The notes: generated by a model from the letters alone, not told the origin. A stretch of 64,000 nt of DNA from Panicum virgatum (GCF_016808335.1 NC_053136.1:1904531-1968530), one strand, 5' to 3'; positions 46,159 through 58,255 are shown, counted from the first letter of the stretch. Numbers and translations: made by a program.

Positions 46159-47499
46159 ATGGCGAGCAGTCGGCCAGGTGAAAGCAACGGCGGTGCCACG
46201 GGTTCCACCCTTCCGTCCTGCAGAAAGTTAGAGCCGTTTTCTGATGACGCTGTTAGCTTCTTCCTCAAGTACGACATCTCTGCCGCCGCTGCCTTCATGT
46301 CTTCCCTTAGTCATTACCCGGTCATGGAACAGATTGAAATCACGAAAAAGGTTCGTTCAATTGCTTCCCTTACCTGTCTAGATTATTTCGGATTTTAAGC
46401 GCTGGCCCCTCTGTGGCAGATCTTGCACTACCTCTGCGTTGTTAACTTTCTGTAAACTCGAAGACGGGTGGCTATACCTGAATACTCTGTAATTTTGTTG
46501 CGATAAGTAATGAAATTGGGGGGAAACCCCATGGTGGAAAAAAAATTCGGATTTTAAGCTTTGGTTTATTTGTTTTTTTAAAAAACTTTGGTTTATCGGA
46601 TCTGGTCCCTCGGTCTACGCGTGTGTGGCGAGGGTGTAGTGGTGATAACTTGGGGTTCACCCGATCCCTGGTCTTAGGCCTTGTTTGGTTAATCCCTTAC
46701 CTAAGGCTTCGTTTGGATTCTTAATAATCCTTTCCAATCCATTCATACGTATTAGGAGGTACGGAAATTATTTCAATTTTTCACCTCGATACATGAGAGC
46801 TATCGGGTTTATCCAACCAAGTAATCCCCTCAAATACCATTCCAATCGGGAGTAACCGAACAAGCTCTTAAAGGGTTGCTGTGCTGGGAGGGGTCGACTG
46901 GAGGGGATGTCCAGACGAGGGCCAGCTTGAGGCCGCATGCCGGTGTCGTGGCGGTTGACTGAAATGTCTGTCGTTAATGACTTGTTATCAGTCATTTGAA
47001 ATGCAGTCGGACCAAACCTTGATACTTGCTTTACCCTTATTATAGTTGTTGTACAGATTTATTCCCAAACTATTCCTGCAATAAATACTAACAGACACCC
47101 CTGTAATATGTATTCAGAATCTGGAATTATTCAGGAAGCCTGATTCCTCCTGGGGAGTGGCCGAGGAGGATGAAGATGAGGAGTATGATTACGAGGTGGA
47201 CAATGTTGATGGCGATGAAGATGATGAGGTGGATGACGCTGAGGAGGAGGAGAAGGGGGGAGGTCAGGAGATACTGAAGGTAATAGTGGTTTAATTAAAT
47301 TCCATGTGTTAAAAATACTAGAGCTAGTGATGACACAAGTTTCTCATTTGATTTGCTCAGTGCTTTTAATTAGTTCTGCTGACTAAACTTTGCAACATCA
47401 ATTGGTATTCAGTTGATGGTTGATGACAAGAAACTGGCAACTGATGGACAGCATCACGTCCCCAATGAAGGTGAACGAGAGCCCAAGAAGCCAAGATAG
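46159..47499 (+). CDS. Unrecognised acidic protein; 3' end uncertain
   Basis: I do not recognise a family. Exons 46159-46350, 47118-47279 and 47413-47499 join in frame to 146 aa. The N-terminus is Ser/Gly-rich (MASSRPGESNGGATGS), followed by LEPFSDDAVSFFLKYDISAA, a likely helix, and then a run of Asp/Glu after KPDSSWGVAEEDEDEEYDYE. The stop at 47497-47499 is followed in the same frame by QRALGAREKLRLSYSR and a good donor (GTAATG). A possible exon at about 48587-48669 encodes SNKLAGIVTVTALLFLWFLF, a membrane tail, but it needs another frame. So either a short acidic protein ends at 47499, or this is a damaged tail-anchored protein gene with a premature TAG. Confidence 0.45.
46674..46868. mobile_element. 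Tourist-like MITE in intron 1 of the acidic protein gene
   Basis: The left end GGCCTTGTTTGGTTAATCCC and the reverse complement of the right end GAGCTTGTTCGGTTACTCCC are imperfect inverted repeats, a style typical of grass PIF/Harbinger MITEs. The TSD is unclear and boundaries are approximate. Confidence 0.4.
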
Positions 47500-49859
47500 C
47501 AGAGGGCTCTGGGTGCCAGGGAGAAGCTGAGGCTGTCATATAGTCGGTAATGAGTTTTGTGTAAATTCATGTTCATTGTTCTGGTGAACGTGTTTCTTCT
47601 TGATTATTAGTGTTTTCGTAGCTGGTGATTTACTGTTTTGGCATGCCGATAGTAGGTGTAAACATCCTACTAATTCCTATAGTTGCATGGATTCAATTGA
47701 AATTCACTTTTCAATATCATTAATGTTGCAAGCCATCACCTCATCTTAAACATATGATTAGCTAGACTTGCATAGTTTATTGAAACATCATCTGGAAGTG
47801 TATTGCTGCGATAGTATTGAGTCCATATGTGCAGCTTTCTTGTTAGAAGTTTGACACTCTTTCTTTAAAAAGAAAATCAGGCCCGGTTCTCGTAGTCTTT
47901 CTTTATATATCTGTTAATGGTATAGAGATGATTCTGTCTGAATGAGAGCTAACGTAATATGCGTATCACTATTTCGTTTCATAAATAAAAAGAGGAATTG
48001 GCTACCTACCATAGTTGCAAGTGGGATGCTGCAACATTTGAGCAAAGACAAGTGATGCTTATGCATTGAACATGTTTTACTGGAACATATAACAATAGAC
48101 TTAGTAGATGGGTTGAATAAATGTGATTAGAATAAGATGTCCTTAAACCAAAATGGAATTTGTATGGCAAACATAAAATATGGCCAAAAAATGCTCTTTT
48201 TTTTTCCTGGAAATCTTCACATTCGACACCCCCTGTATGATTTGTGCAGAGTGTTTTGTATTGATGGCCTTCTGTTTTTTGCTTAGCACATCAACTGTAG
48301 TGAGTTTAGATTTTCTGATTTTTTACTCCATGGTATGTATCAGTAAATTTGTGGAACATGATTGCACTTCACTTCCCTTATCTGCACATATCAAATGTTG
48401 GTTTCTCTGTTTGTAGACAAAAGAAAGTTGGTGTGGTTGCTGTTCTTGGTTTATGTTTTCTGTACCATGAATCAACTTGCACAAAGAAATGTCTATTCCT
48501 TCAATTCAGAGTAGTTGAATACATTCAGCAGTTTAGAGAGTAACGGTGTTTTCAAATTGATTCTTACACAGTTTTCCTTTTACAGACAGCGTCTGGTGAT
48601 GGAAGCAACAAATTAGCAGGGATTGTAACAGTGACTGCATTGTTGTTTCTCTGGTTCTTATTTGAGTAGATGGCATGAGGCACCAGTTGCTTTATGTAAA
48701 CCCCAGTAGACTTGTGGTGTTTTCATCCTGAGGATTCCTGTCATAAATAGTATTGGGCTTTATGTAAACCAGACCTAAATTAGTTTGCATCCTGAAGATT
48801 TATGTCAACAATATTGTTGTCATGCTTTGTGCCTATGGTACTTTTGGTTTGGTTTGTAATTTTCTATGGTCTTTTGCATCCTCAAGATTCTTTCAAAACC
48901 TGAGCAGATTCGCTGATATGAAAGATATAAGATCATTTTAACTCTGGAAACAGCAACCTTCCATTCAAACAACGTTGTGAAGCCAAACTGTTTACTCTGA
49001 GCCTTCAAGCAAGGATGTTGAACATCGTGGTGCCAAACAGCACTTTGCCACTTGCCATTTGCCAAAGATAAACTATCTTTCGCGAACTCAACTGCAAGTA
49101 GGTAATAGAACTTGCTCCGTGACGACTCTGCTAGGCCTTATGGCGGTTCGGCTCTGCCGTCCTTCCCCGTTTCTGCAGCTTCTTCTATCATGCTGGTTCA
49201 GAAGTGTCCGTTTAGGTTTCTTAAAAAAAAAGTGTCTGTTTAGCGGCCAACGGTGAAGTGGAAAAGCGGGCGCGTTCTCGCCGTTTGAGCATGTCTTGCA
49301 ATGCTGGAACTCGGGCTGTGCTTTCTTAACCATGCGTTCACAATAAAGCGAGCATTTCCACCAGGGACTAGCAGGGAAGGAAATATTTTACCTTCAGCTA
49401 ATTGACAGCCAGATTAAAAAAGCCGGCTCACATATAAGAGCAGCATATCAGGATTCGCATTTCACAGGTTTCTCGGTACAATGGAAAAAATATCCGGGCA
49501 AACTGCCGCTCATCTCGAACAGCTTGCGAGGTTAAGCCAAAAAAGTAAAAGGCAACCAACCGTGCCACCCAGTCACTGGTTTTGTATAGTCTACTAAACT
49601 AAAGAATAACCGTGCTAGGTTCTCAAAAAGTAGTATAAGCAGATTGGGGAGCATCTGTGAAACGTTATGTTACAGGCATCACAAACGTTAACACCCACTA
49701 TCCCAGGAGGTCACCAGTAAGCGCATTCCATCTACTTCCTGCCATTGTTATCTTCCATCATTTTCGTTACGTGCCTGCAGAGAAAGAATGGCAGGGAGTT
49801 ATCAACAGTTCCCAGCAACCACCAAACCAAAATTTAGCCTTTCTAAGAAATACTTATAC
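47500..49859. other. 3' side of the acidic protein gene, then intergenic
   Basis: 47500-48670 may be intron plus a last exon (see preceding gene). From 48700 to 49859, up to the stop of the minus-strand ankyrin gene, no gene or clear repeat was recognised. Confidence 0.4.
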
Positions 49860-50964
49860 TTACACCAGAAACTCTTTATATCTTTCATTATCTGGTTCTA
49901 AAGCCACACAGGCCTTGACTCCTAGCAGTACTCTTTCAGTCTGAGAGAAATCAAAGTAGATTCCATCAGAAAATAGCAAGAATGGTTATATTCCAGAATT
50001 GAAGTAGACAATAATGACCCACCTCTTTTGACACGCCCAGCATCCAAGACAGTGCAAAAATTGCCTCAGCATCAATGGTCGGAGTCGGAAACATGGACTT
50101 CATTCCATAAAAGATGAGAAATGAACAGAGGCTATGATAGCGATCCCATTCCTCTCTATCCATGTCAACATAAAGGACCTACGGGAAGAGAAAAGGAATC
50201 GGAATAGAACATAAAAGAGAAAATTAGTTCATTACCTCCGCAAATGTTACAGAGTTGGAAAATATCATCGCAAAGATCCAGGGTAGAAAAATGCAAGGTG
50301 GTTTTGATTTTGCAAACCACCGTTTCTGTCTCTTGGACTGTGAAATCTGAGAGTGCGAAGATGAAACTGCCCATGAAATGGGGCTGAACATCATGTACTA
50401 GATGGCTTTACTACTTTGCCGCGAAAGTACAAGTTGTATTGCAGTTGTGACAGCAAATTTTGAGGCACAAGAACACCATTGGTGGACTAGTCGTGCTTGC
50501 ACGGAGCGGCCGTTGGCGTTGCGAGCTGGAAGCAGGTGGTGGCTGCCTAAGGATTTGGCGGTGAAGGAGCAGTGACAACCTATGACTCGCAAAGGGGCAC
50601 ACGTGTACTATGAAAATTGCAAATAGCCAAGGATAACCCAGTTATTATTTTTTTTTAATTTTCTTTCTCTCCAAAATCCATTTGCCGTCTCGTTTTAACA
50701 GAAAGGATGACAGCATTAGTTTGCAACTCAAATAATGTTCACGATGGTATATTGCTAAGCCCATTCTTTTTCGAGGTTATGCAGTAACTTCAAGACATTT
50801 GCAATGGAATTTAGCAAATTTGCTCAACATAAAACCACCAAAGCTGAAAATTCACTTTACCTTGCAGATAATATCTGCAGCAAGATAGTTCTTATCTTTG
50901 AGCGCCCTAAGCATCCTGTCCTTTAAAGCACAAACTCTCTTTGTTCCCTGTTCTTGATCCTGAA

Positions 50965-52112
50965 ACAACAACAACAACAATATAGCTTTTTTCCCAAGCA
51001 AGTTTGGGTAGGCTAGAGATGAAACTCGAAAGAAATAAGTTCAAGGTTCAGGCACATTGATAGCTATTCTCTAAGCGCTCCTATCCAAAGCTATCTTTTT
51101 AGAGATATTCCAATCCTTAAGGTCTCTCTTAACCGACTCATCCCACGTCAGTTTATGTCTACCTCTACCCCTCTTTACATTATCGACCCGCTCAAGAACC
51201 CCATTACGCACCGGCGCCTCAGGAGGCCTTCGTTGGACATGTCCAAACCATCTCAGCCGATGCTGGGTAAGTTTCTCCTCAATTGGTGCCACCCCGACCC
51301 TATTCCGAATAACTTCGTTCCGGACTCTATCCCTCCTTGTGTGCCCGCAAAACCACCGCAACATCCGCATCTTTGCTACACTCAGTTGCTGAACATGTCG
51401 CCTTTTTGTAGGCCAACATTCAGCATCGTATAACATCGCCGGACGAATTGCTGTCCTATAGAATTTGCCTTTTAGCTTTTGTGGCACCCTCTTGTCACAA
51501 AGGATGTCAGAAGCTTGGCGCCATTTCAACCAGCCAGCTGAAATTCTATGCCTAACATCTTCATCAATGTCGTCATCCTTTTGTAGCACCGATTCTAAAT
51601 ACCGAAAAGTATCCTTCTGGACCACCACTTGCCCATCTAGACTAACGTCTCCCCCCTCATGCCTAGTCGCGCTGAAATCGCACATCATGTACTCGATCTT
51701 GGTCCTACTAAGTCTGAACCCTTTCGACTCTAACGTGCGTCTCCACAACTCTAGCTTCCTATTAACCCCTGCCATACTCTCGTCAACTAGCACCACATCA
51801 TCAGCAAAGAGCATACACCAAGGGATCTCACCTTGTATATCCCTTGTGACCTCATTCATCACTAAAGCAAATAAATAAGGGCTCAATGCTGACCCCTGGT
51901 GTAGGCCTATGTTAATAGAAAAGTCAGTGGTGTTGCCATCACATGTCCGGACAAACGTCGTCGCATCCTTGTACATATCCTTAATGAGGGTAATGTACTT
52001 AGTTGGGACTTTATGCTTCTCCAAGGGCCACCACATGACATTTCTCGGTACTTTGTCATATGCCTTCTCAAGGTCAATGAAGACCATGTGCAAGTCCTTC
52101 TTCTTCTCCTTC
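50965..52112 (-). mobile_element. 5'-truncated RTE-type LINE with reverse transcriptase
   Basis: A minus-strand frame (52093-51071, 340 aa) encodes the C-terminal half of a LINE reverse transcriptase: [38 protein letters not shown] and the catalytic [11 protein letters not shown] conserved tail with [16 protein letters not shown] follows, and the frame stops in DRSA where Trp is usual. The 3' end is a (TTG)n run. A 14-bp TSD TTCTTGATCCTGAA lies at 50951-50964 and 52113-52126. There is no endonuclease or 5' region, so the copy is immobile. The insertion point is the intron-exon border of the ankyrin gene. Confidence 0.9.
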
Positions 52113-52169
52113 TTCTTGATCCTGAACCAAATTAAAAAAACAAATCAAACATATATTCACAGTCCAGCA

Positions 52170-53099
52170 TAGGCCTGGGCATTCGGGTAACCCGAAAATT
52201 TCGGGTCGGGTAATTCGGGTTTTCGAAATTGCTACCCGAAATTTGTTTGAAAAAAGAAGAACCCGACAATTCGGGTACCCGAAAATTCGGGTTCGGGTTC
52301 GGGTATACCCGAAATACCCGAAAAAGAAGAAGCCGCTGGTGGCCTGTAGATCGACGAGGAGGCGGGGGTAAGGTCGGCACCGCCGTCGGCCGTCGCACAC
52401 TCGCTTTGCGGTAGCCTGTGGGTGCTGGCTTCGGTGTACCGTCGTGATGCGCCGCCAGGGACTGCAAGAGGTGCGGCAGGAACCTGGGCGGAGGGCGCCG
52501 TGGCGGCGGCCGGGGAGCGCCTGGGCGGAGGGCGCCGCGGCAGCGGCCGGCGCCACGGTGGCAGTCGGCGGGCCCTTGGGCGGTGGCGCGGTAGGCACCT
52601 CGGCCACCTCCTCGAGACGAGGATGAGATGCGCGGCGGGGCGTTGGCGTCGAGCTCCACGGACCACGGCGAGGGGAGGACTGGAGCCTGGAGGCTACAGG
52701 TGTGGAGCTCGTGGGGACTGGGGATGGGGCGGCCTGCGGTGCTTGGGGTGCTGGGCGGTGGTGTGGTCGGCTTGCGTGGCGGACGCCGGATGGTGGTGCT
52801 GGGTATGGGGCGCTGGGTGGCGGCGGGGTAGTCTCGAGTGGAGGTTGGGGTGCGTGGCGTGGGCTGGGCTGCCTATTGTTAGGGTTAAGTTATTTGGTGG
52901 GCTGGGCTGCAAGCCTGCAATGAATAAACATATTTGAGTTGGGCTGTTTTTCGGGTAGTTCGGGTACCGTGGCCCAATACCCGAATTAACCGTAATAATT
53001 TCGGGTACCGTGGGTTAGAACCCGAATTAAGATTCGGGTTTTTCGAGTTCGGGTTTTTCGGGTTCGGTTTTCGGGTTTCGGGTATTTTGCCCACCCATA
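52170..53099. mobile_element. Non-autonomous hAT element (930 bp)
   Basis: Flanked by a perfect 8-bp TSD GTCCAGCA (52162-52169 and 53100-53107). Ends are imperfect inverted repeats: TAGGCCTGGGCATTCGGGTA on the left and TATGGGTGGGCAAAATACCC as the reverse complement of the right end. Subterminal CCCGAA/TTCGGG motifs are repeated many times (52180-52320 and 52950-53090). The centre (about 52330-52920) is GC-rich with several frames open but none like a transposase. It is located in an ankyrin-gene intron. Confidence 0.88.
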
Positions 53100-54034
53100 G
53101 TCCAGCAGGAAAACAAAACACTGCATAAAAACATAACCGTACTGTTTGTTGGAACAGTTCACTGCTGACATGTTCCATTACACCATCAACGGTCCATTCA
53201 ATTCCAGGAATTTCATCTGTGAAACTTAACAAGATCCCAACTAAGTTTTTCCACCCTCTTTTTGCAGCACAGAGAATAGGCGGGCCTTCAAATAGTGTAA
53301 CCTATATATTACATTGAAAGGTAAGTGTCATAAGAAACTGAAAATACAGTTTCAGCAGGTAGATGAATGAAAAAACAAGGACGTATGGAATTTGACACAA
53401 AGCCATGTCCAAACCAGATGCTGCATGTTTACCATCCTTTTATACATCGAAATGCCACCAGAACCAGAATGTATTAACCACAAAATGTACAACAGAAACT
53501 AATTACTACTCTCCAGAACTACTAATTTAGCATTGGAGGGTTCAGTCCTCTAGCACAGGAAGAGGTATGCTTGACTAAAAGGGAGGGAGGGAGGGAGAGA
53601 CCGCATCATAAGAATTAGGGTTGACTCCACAGTCCAGAAGAATCCGAACCCTTTCCATTGAGCTCTCCTCAGAACTAACGCGGCAGATGACTTTGTACAT
53701 CAAATGTTTTGCACTTACATCTGCAACCTACAAGGTTATACATTTTTTAAGAAAAGATTATCGGTTGTTGCAAATAATATAATCAAACAATTTAAAAAAC
53801 TGAATTACCTCAGCAAGGTACTTAAAGCAATCATTTGAGTCATTCAAAGATGCAACAACGAGTGGCGTGCAGAGTTCATGAATCTCAGAATTTACCACCT
53901 GTACACCCAAAAAATTGTTTAGGAACAATAAAAAAAGAACAGAAAGTATTACAAAACCTGAAGAACTTACATCAGGATTTGCCTTGTGGAACATCTGTAT
54001 TGCAGTGATGTTTCCACCCCATGTAGCAATAAGA

Positions 54035-54958
54035 GGCCCTGTTTGGCAGGGCTCCACAAGCGGCTCCAACACCAGCTCCGGCCGGAGCCCTGCCAAACGG
54101 GTGCTTCACCCTCAGCTCCAGCTCCGGAGCCCCGCAAATCACGATCACTGGAGCACTTTGGCCTTCGCGGAGATAGAAAATCATGGCTCCGCCTGGCTCC
54201 ATGCGGCTCCAGCAGGCTTTTGCCTGCCCTGCCCCCGGGTGGGCATGCGGTCGGCGGCCACCGGAGGGAGCTCGCGACGGCGGCGGAACCGAGGCGGCCG
54301 GCGGGGACACGGGCTGGCGGCGCTGGCTGGGGAGCAATGCAGAGCGGCGATGCAGAGCGGCGGCGCCGAGGCAGCCGGCGGGGACACGGGCTGGCGGCGT
54401 TGGTTGGGGAGCAATGCAGAGCGGCGGCGCCGGAGGCACGGCCCGCGGGAAGGAGGGAGCTTGCGGCGCCGGGTGAGGGAGCTCGCGGCGCCGGGTGAGC
54501 TCCGACGGTGGCAGAGCCGAGGCGGCCGGCGGGGGCACGGCCGGCGACGCGTGCTGGGGAGCGGCCCGCGACGTGGAGGCGGCGATGCAGAGAGGCGGCG
54601 CCGGAGGAACGGCCCGTGGGGAGGAGGGAGCTCACGGGGACGAGGGATGCCGGCGGGGAGGATGGAGCTCGCGGTGAGGAGGGAGGCCGGCGTGGGAGGA
54701 GGAAAGGGGCCAGGCAGAGGTGGATGGATAAGGAGGAGATGAGGTGGAAAAAGAAAAGGGGGGTGAGAAAAAGAAAATGAGAAGGGAAAAAGAAGAAGAA
54801 GAAAAAGATAAAAAGAAAATATAGGGAAGGGTAATTTAGATATTTTACAACATCAATCTAACATGTGAAGCTATTTTGCCAAACGTTTTCCAAAACGGCT
54901 CCAGCTCCACCAGAGAAGCCGCTCCACCAAAGGAGCCGGAGCCCTGCCAAACAGGCCC
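54035..54958. mobile_element. PIF/Harbinger-like non-autonomous element in ankyrin exon 3
   Basis: The TIR GGCCCTGTTTGGCAGGGCTC at the left matches the reverse complement of the right end (GGGCCTGTTTGGCAGGGCTC). The flanks are AGA (54032-54034) and TGA (54959-54961), an imperfect 3-bp TSD. The interior is GC-rich and locally repetitive: CGGGGACACGGGCTGGCGGC occurs twice, near 54304 and 54379. No transposase is encoded. The class rests on TIR style and TSD size; CACTA is less likely because the tips are not CACTA. Confidence 0.7.
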
Positions 54959-55479
54959 TGAATGGGTTGTCCAAGAAAGCACTGTGCTTCTGTAGACGCA
55001 CCACAGTCCAATAGTTTTTGCAAGGCGGCATTGCGACCTGACATCGAGAACAAACATGGCACATTAAGTATATAGGTGGGTACTAAGTTAAGAGGGTACG
55101 GATATATCGAAAAAGAAGTAACTCATGCAGGAACATGAAACGGAAATACACAAATTAGGAAATCTGTGGAAGAGAGTTCCAAACGATAGACAAAGCAACC
55201 AGCATCAGATAGGAATCCATAAATGGAGCATGATTCACATCACAACATGCACATGCAAATATCTGCAGCAGATGTGGCAAACCTGGGCAGTCCTGAGAAC
55301 TGCCCTCAATCCTGCTATATGTTCAAGCTGTAACAAGGACATGTGTCTCATGTTTCTGAGAAAATGCTCATATGATTGTATATTGTGGGTTTGCAGCACC
55401 TGCATTAGGATTTCACTTAAAAGAAAGTTTACCATGATCAGAGTATTTAAGGATATGGCCAACTGTGCTCTCATAACCA

Positions 55480-56000
55480 TCACACAAGGATATGTTTCCA
55501 CAAGACAAATTAAACTTGTTCAAAGCAAAAGCGGGTGCAGAATCTACATGGCAGTGGTATGCCAAAGAGCTCAATGAAAATGATTATCCAATGAGATTTC
55601 CTAATGCTAAGATCACAGACACAGAGCATATTACCATTTTCACTGAGCTTAAAAAGAGAACTGTGCCTTCTGTATCTTTCAGCTTTCACGGTGGGAAAAT
55701 GGAATGCAGCTGCTAGTGCTAAAGGATGTAGCGTGGTTCAGAACCAAAGGCATTCCATATGAGAAACTCTCTGACTGGAGCGCAAGCAATGTAGGCTCCT
55801 TTGTTGGCCTAGCTTCGGAAGTAGATGAGGACAATTTTATTTTAACAAAATATGATTCTGTGAGAGTCAAGATAGGATCTAGGAATGTAACTAAACTACC
55901 TGTTGTGCTGGATGGGCTCCATAATTGCAATTATATGATTTTTATTTCCAAACGAAGGTGGTTCAGGATGGTACTACACTATTATCAATACTTCAAGTAA
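55480..56000 (+). pseudogene. Relic of a DUF4283-type, transposon-associated protein
   Basis: Two offset frames (55492-55716 and 55704-56000) read ALFKAK-like and then AWFRTKGIPYEKLSDWSAS, SFVGLASEVDEDNF and VRVKIGSRNVTKLP. This wording is typical of the DUF4283 domain found in plant retroelement-derived proteins. The frames overlap by a frameshift and end early. It lies in ankyrin intron 2, opposite to the gene. Element ends were not found. Confidence 0.55.
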
Positions 56001-57359
56001 CAAATGGATTATGAGTGGGGGGCATGATAGATCAGGAGAGGATCATTCTTCACCTAAGATTCCCTAACATGGTAGTAGTAACAATTAGAACCAGTCGAGC
56101 TCAAATTTCCAGGCTCGTGGTGCTGGCTCTGACTCTGACAAAGGAAAACACATATCTAACCAGCTGGTGGAGCCACAGGAAAATCCAATAAAACTTTGAG
56201 GCTGGCTGGAACTGATGAAGATGGACCGTTGATGGAGCACATCATCTCAGCATGAGGGAAAACACTAAGGTTTGGATCATTCACATAACAGGACATGCTG
56301 TAATTTAGTTGTATTCAGTAATGAAATTCTGGTCCGCACGTATGGGAAAATAAGGTGCACAGTTGCTGTTAGTTGAGACGTGCACATATACTCGATGGTA
56401 TTTTAATATTGTGATTCCTTTAGTATCTCCCATCTTGCAAAATTAAATTCTATCCCAAAAAATAAAAGAGAATTCAGAAAAAAATAGAAATGCAAGAATA
56501 TGAAGTGAACTAACTAAACAAAAAAAAAACTTACCAGCCAATGTAGCAAGACACAATGGGGTGGAACGCCCACAGTCTTTAGCTTCTATATCACAGAAGT
56601 ATTTGTTCAGCAGTAACTCAATCACTTCCACCTGCCCTGTGGCAGCAGCGTGGTGCAGCGGGGTTGTATCTACAGAATGACATATAGTTAGCATCAAAAC
56701 AGTCTGAATTTCAAAGATAAAAGTAAAACAGAATTAAAAAATAAAGGGGGAATATAATTATACCATCAAATGAATCCTGAAGATTGGGATTTATTTTAAG
56801 CTCTTCAAGCAGTAGATCGCAAAGAAACCTATGACCATCCCTCACTGCGAAGTTCAAGATACGGCGCCCATCCCACCTTGCATGTTGAAACTGCTCTCTG
56901 CTGGATGGTTTCCTAGCCAATGAGTATGCTTGTGCCCTAACAATCTTCTTCGATCTCTTTGAGGAGTCCAGAAGAGCATCTTGTACCCATTTCTTAGCCT
57001 GCAAACTGAGCTTTGTATCGCCCTCCATCATACCTGTAACAAATAGGAGATCACAAAAAAAAACAGCAGAACTGAACCGAATCAAATGGCGTCAATCACA
57101 TTCACAGGGAACATTTATCACAGATATGAAGAAACCAACTGAACTAATTGGAGCCCAACTTCTTTAACTGGTTGTCAGGATCAAGCCAAGATTATATGGC
57201 TCAGATGCATTTCATATCATTTCAGTTAATGAAACAGTGCAGGAACTGGGAGCACTTTTATTGTGTACAGTTAATTCTGTTTTTACTGTTACTTCATGTT
57301 ACTGTGCTAGCTGTCCAGCAATAAAAACTTGCTCAAGGGAGAGGTAGATGAGATCAAGA

Positions 57360-58190
57360 GCATGCTGATTCTTCAATACTACTGAAGATTGAAGAAAAAC
57401 TCCTAATGCTGAAAATCACACCCAAAACCCACCTCCGCAACCAAACCCATTGAATTCACTAAACCCTTCTCATCAGTTGCCACCACTATACCCGTCCTCA
57501 AAACCATCCTACTTCAGCCACATTGCTAACAAATCTGCAATTCCACCTTATCAATATCCCTATCCTATCTACAGAACTGCTTCAAATTACACACCCATCC
57601 CATCTTAAACCTTTTCACCAACACGCTCAATATATAAATCATTTCACCCATCTAGTTATTTCAAGCCTCCTGACCCACCCAATTATCTCAGAACTTCTGA
57701 TAACTAGTACCATGATTACAGGAGTAGCCCAAAACTTGATATGCCCTTATTTGAGGGTGAAATCTCTTAGGTTGGATAAGACAACATGAAAGATATTTTG
57801 CGTTGACTTGCAGTTTAGAGCATCTCAAGGTCAGAATTTTAAAAGAATATGTGTTAGGGAGGGCATACACTTGGTTGAGGGGTACAGGAATATTGTATAA
57901 AGCCAAAATTACCATCATGGATTGAATTTTGCACTAGGCTCTGTGACAGATTTACTGAGACAAGTTCTTATAATGCCATCAAACGATTTTATGATGTCCA
58001 GTGACATACTTCAGTATCTCAATTCATTGACAATTATGTGGGGGGGGGGGGGGGGGGGGGGGGGGTGATAATCCAACTTTGCATGAATCACTTTTCATTG
58101 CAAGCTTTGTCAGGGGACTTAAATCTTGAGATTCGTCAGTTTGAGAAATGACAGACCTAATGGCTTGTTGGTATGCACATCATCTCGAAC
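57360..58190 (+). pseudogene. Decayed retroelement gag in the first ankyrin intron
   Basis: Across several frames the text reads like a plant Ty3/gypsy gag core: PSWIEFCTRLCDRFTETSSY, NAIKRFYDVQ, SVSQFIDNYV, then DNPTLHESLFIASFVRGLNL. It is broken by stops, frameshifts and a 26-G homopolymer (58040-58065). No LTR was identified nearby. Confidence 0.55.
58040..58065 (+). repeat. 26-bp poly-G tract
   Basis: An uninterrupted run of G on the plus strand inside the gag relic. It can form G-quadruplex structures; its exact length is unreliable in most sequencing. Confidence 0.9.
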
Positions 58191-58255
58191 AAACATGACC
58201 TCGTCAAACACTAACGGATTGGCCCAGCGGAACGCTTACCACGTTTTACCAGTTC

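Larger units (their letters stand above)
49860..57031 (-). pseudogene. Ankyrin-repeat protein gene, exon 3 interrupted by a transposon
   Basis: Coding exons are 57031-56764, 56669-56535, 55037-54959 joined to 54034-53971, 53898-53809, 53727-53602, 53301-53143, 50959-50861, 50178-50023 and 49940-49860. They encode ankyrin repeats (DTTPLHHAAATGQVEVIELL, GRNAALQKLLDCGAS, TPLVVASLNDSNDCFKYLAE, GPPILCAAKRGWKNLVGILL) followed by a helical C-terminal region. Ankyrin repeats bind other proteins; the partner is unknown. A 924-bp element in exon 3 brings an in-frame stop at 54871-54873. With it and a 3-bp TSD removed, all phases agree and the exon reads GQPIHLIATWGGN. The intron between 53143 and 50959 carries a hAT element and a LINE, and intron 2 a retroelement relic. 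Without splicing out of the exon insertion the product would be truncated. Confidence 0.8.

Noticed and set aside
52132..52937. Long ORFs on both strands
   Set aside because: They lie in the GC-rich cargo of the hAT element and lack recognisable domains; they are kept only as possible captured sequence.
53967..54780. 222- to 275-codon ORFs on both strands
   Set aside because: Composition artefacts of the GC-rich PIF-like element; part of the longer frames also spans true ankyrin exon sequence.
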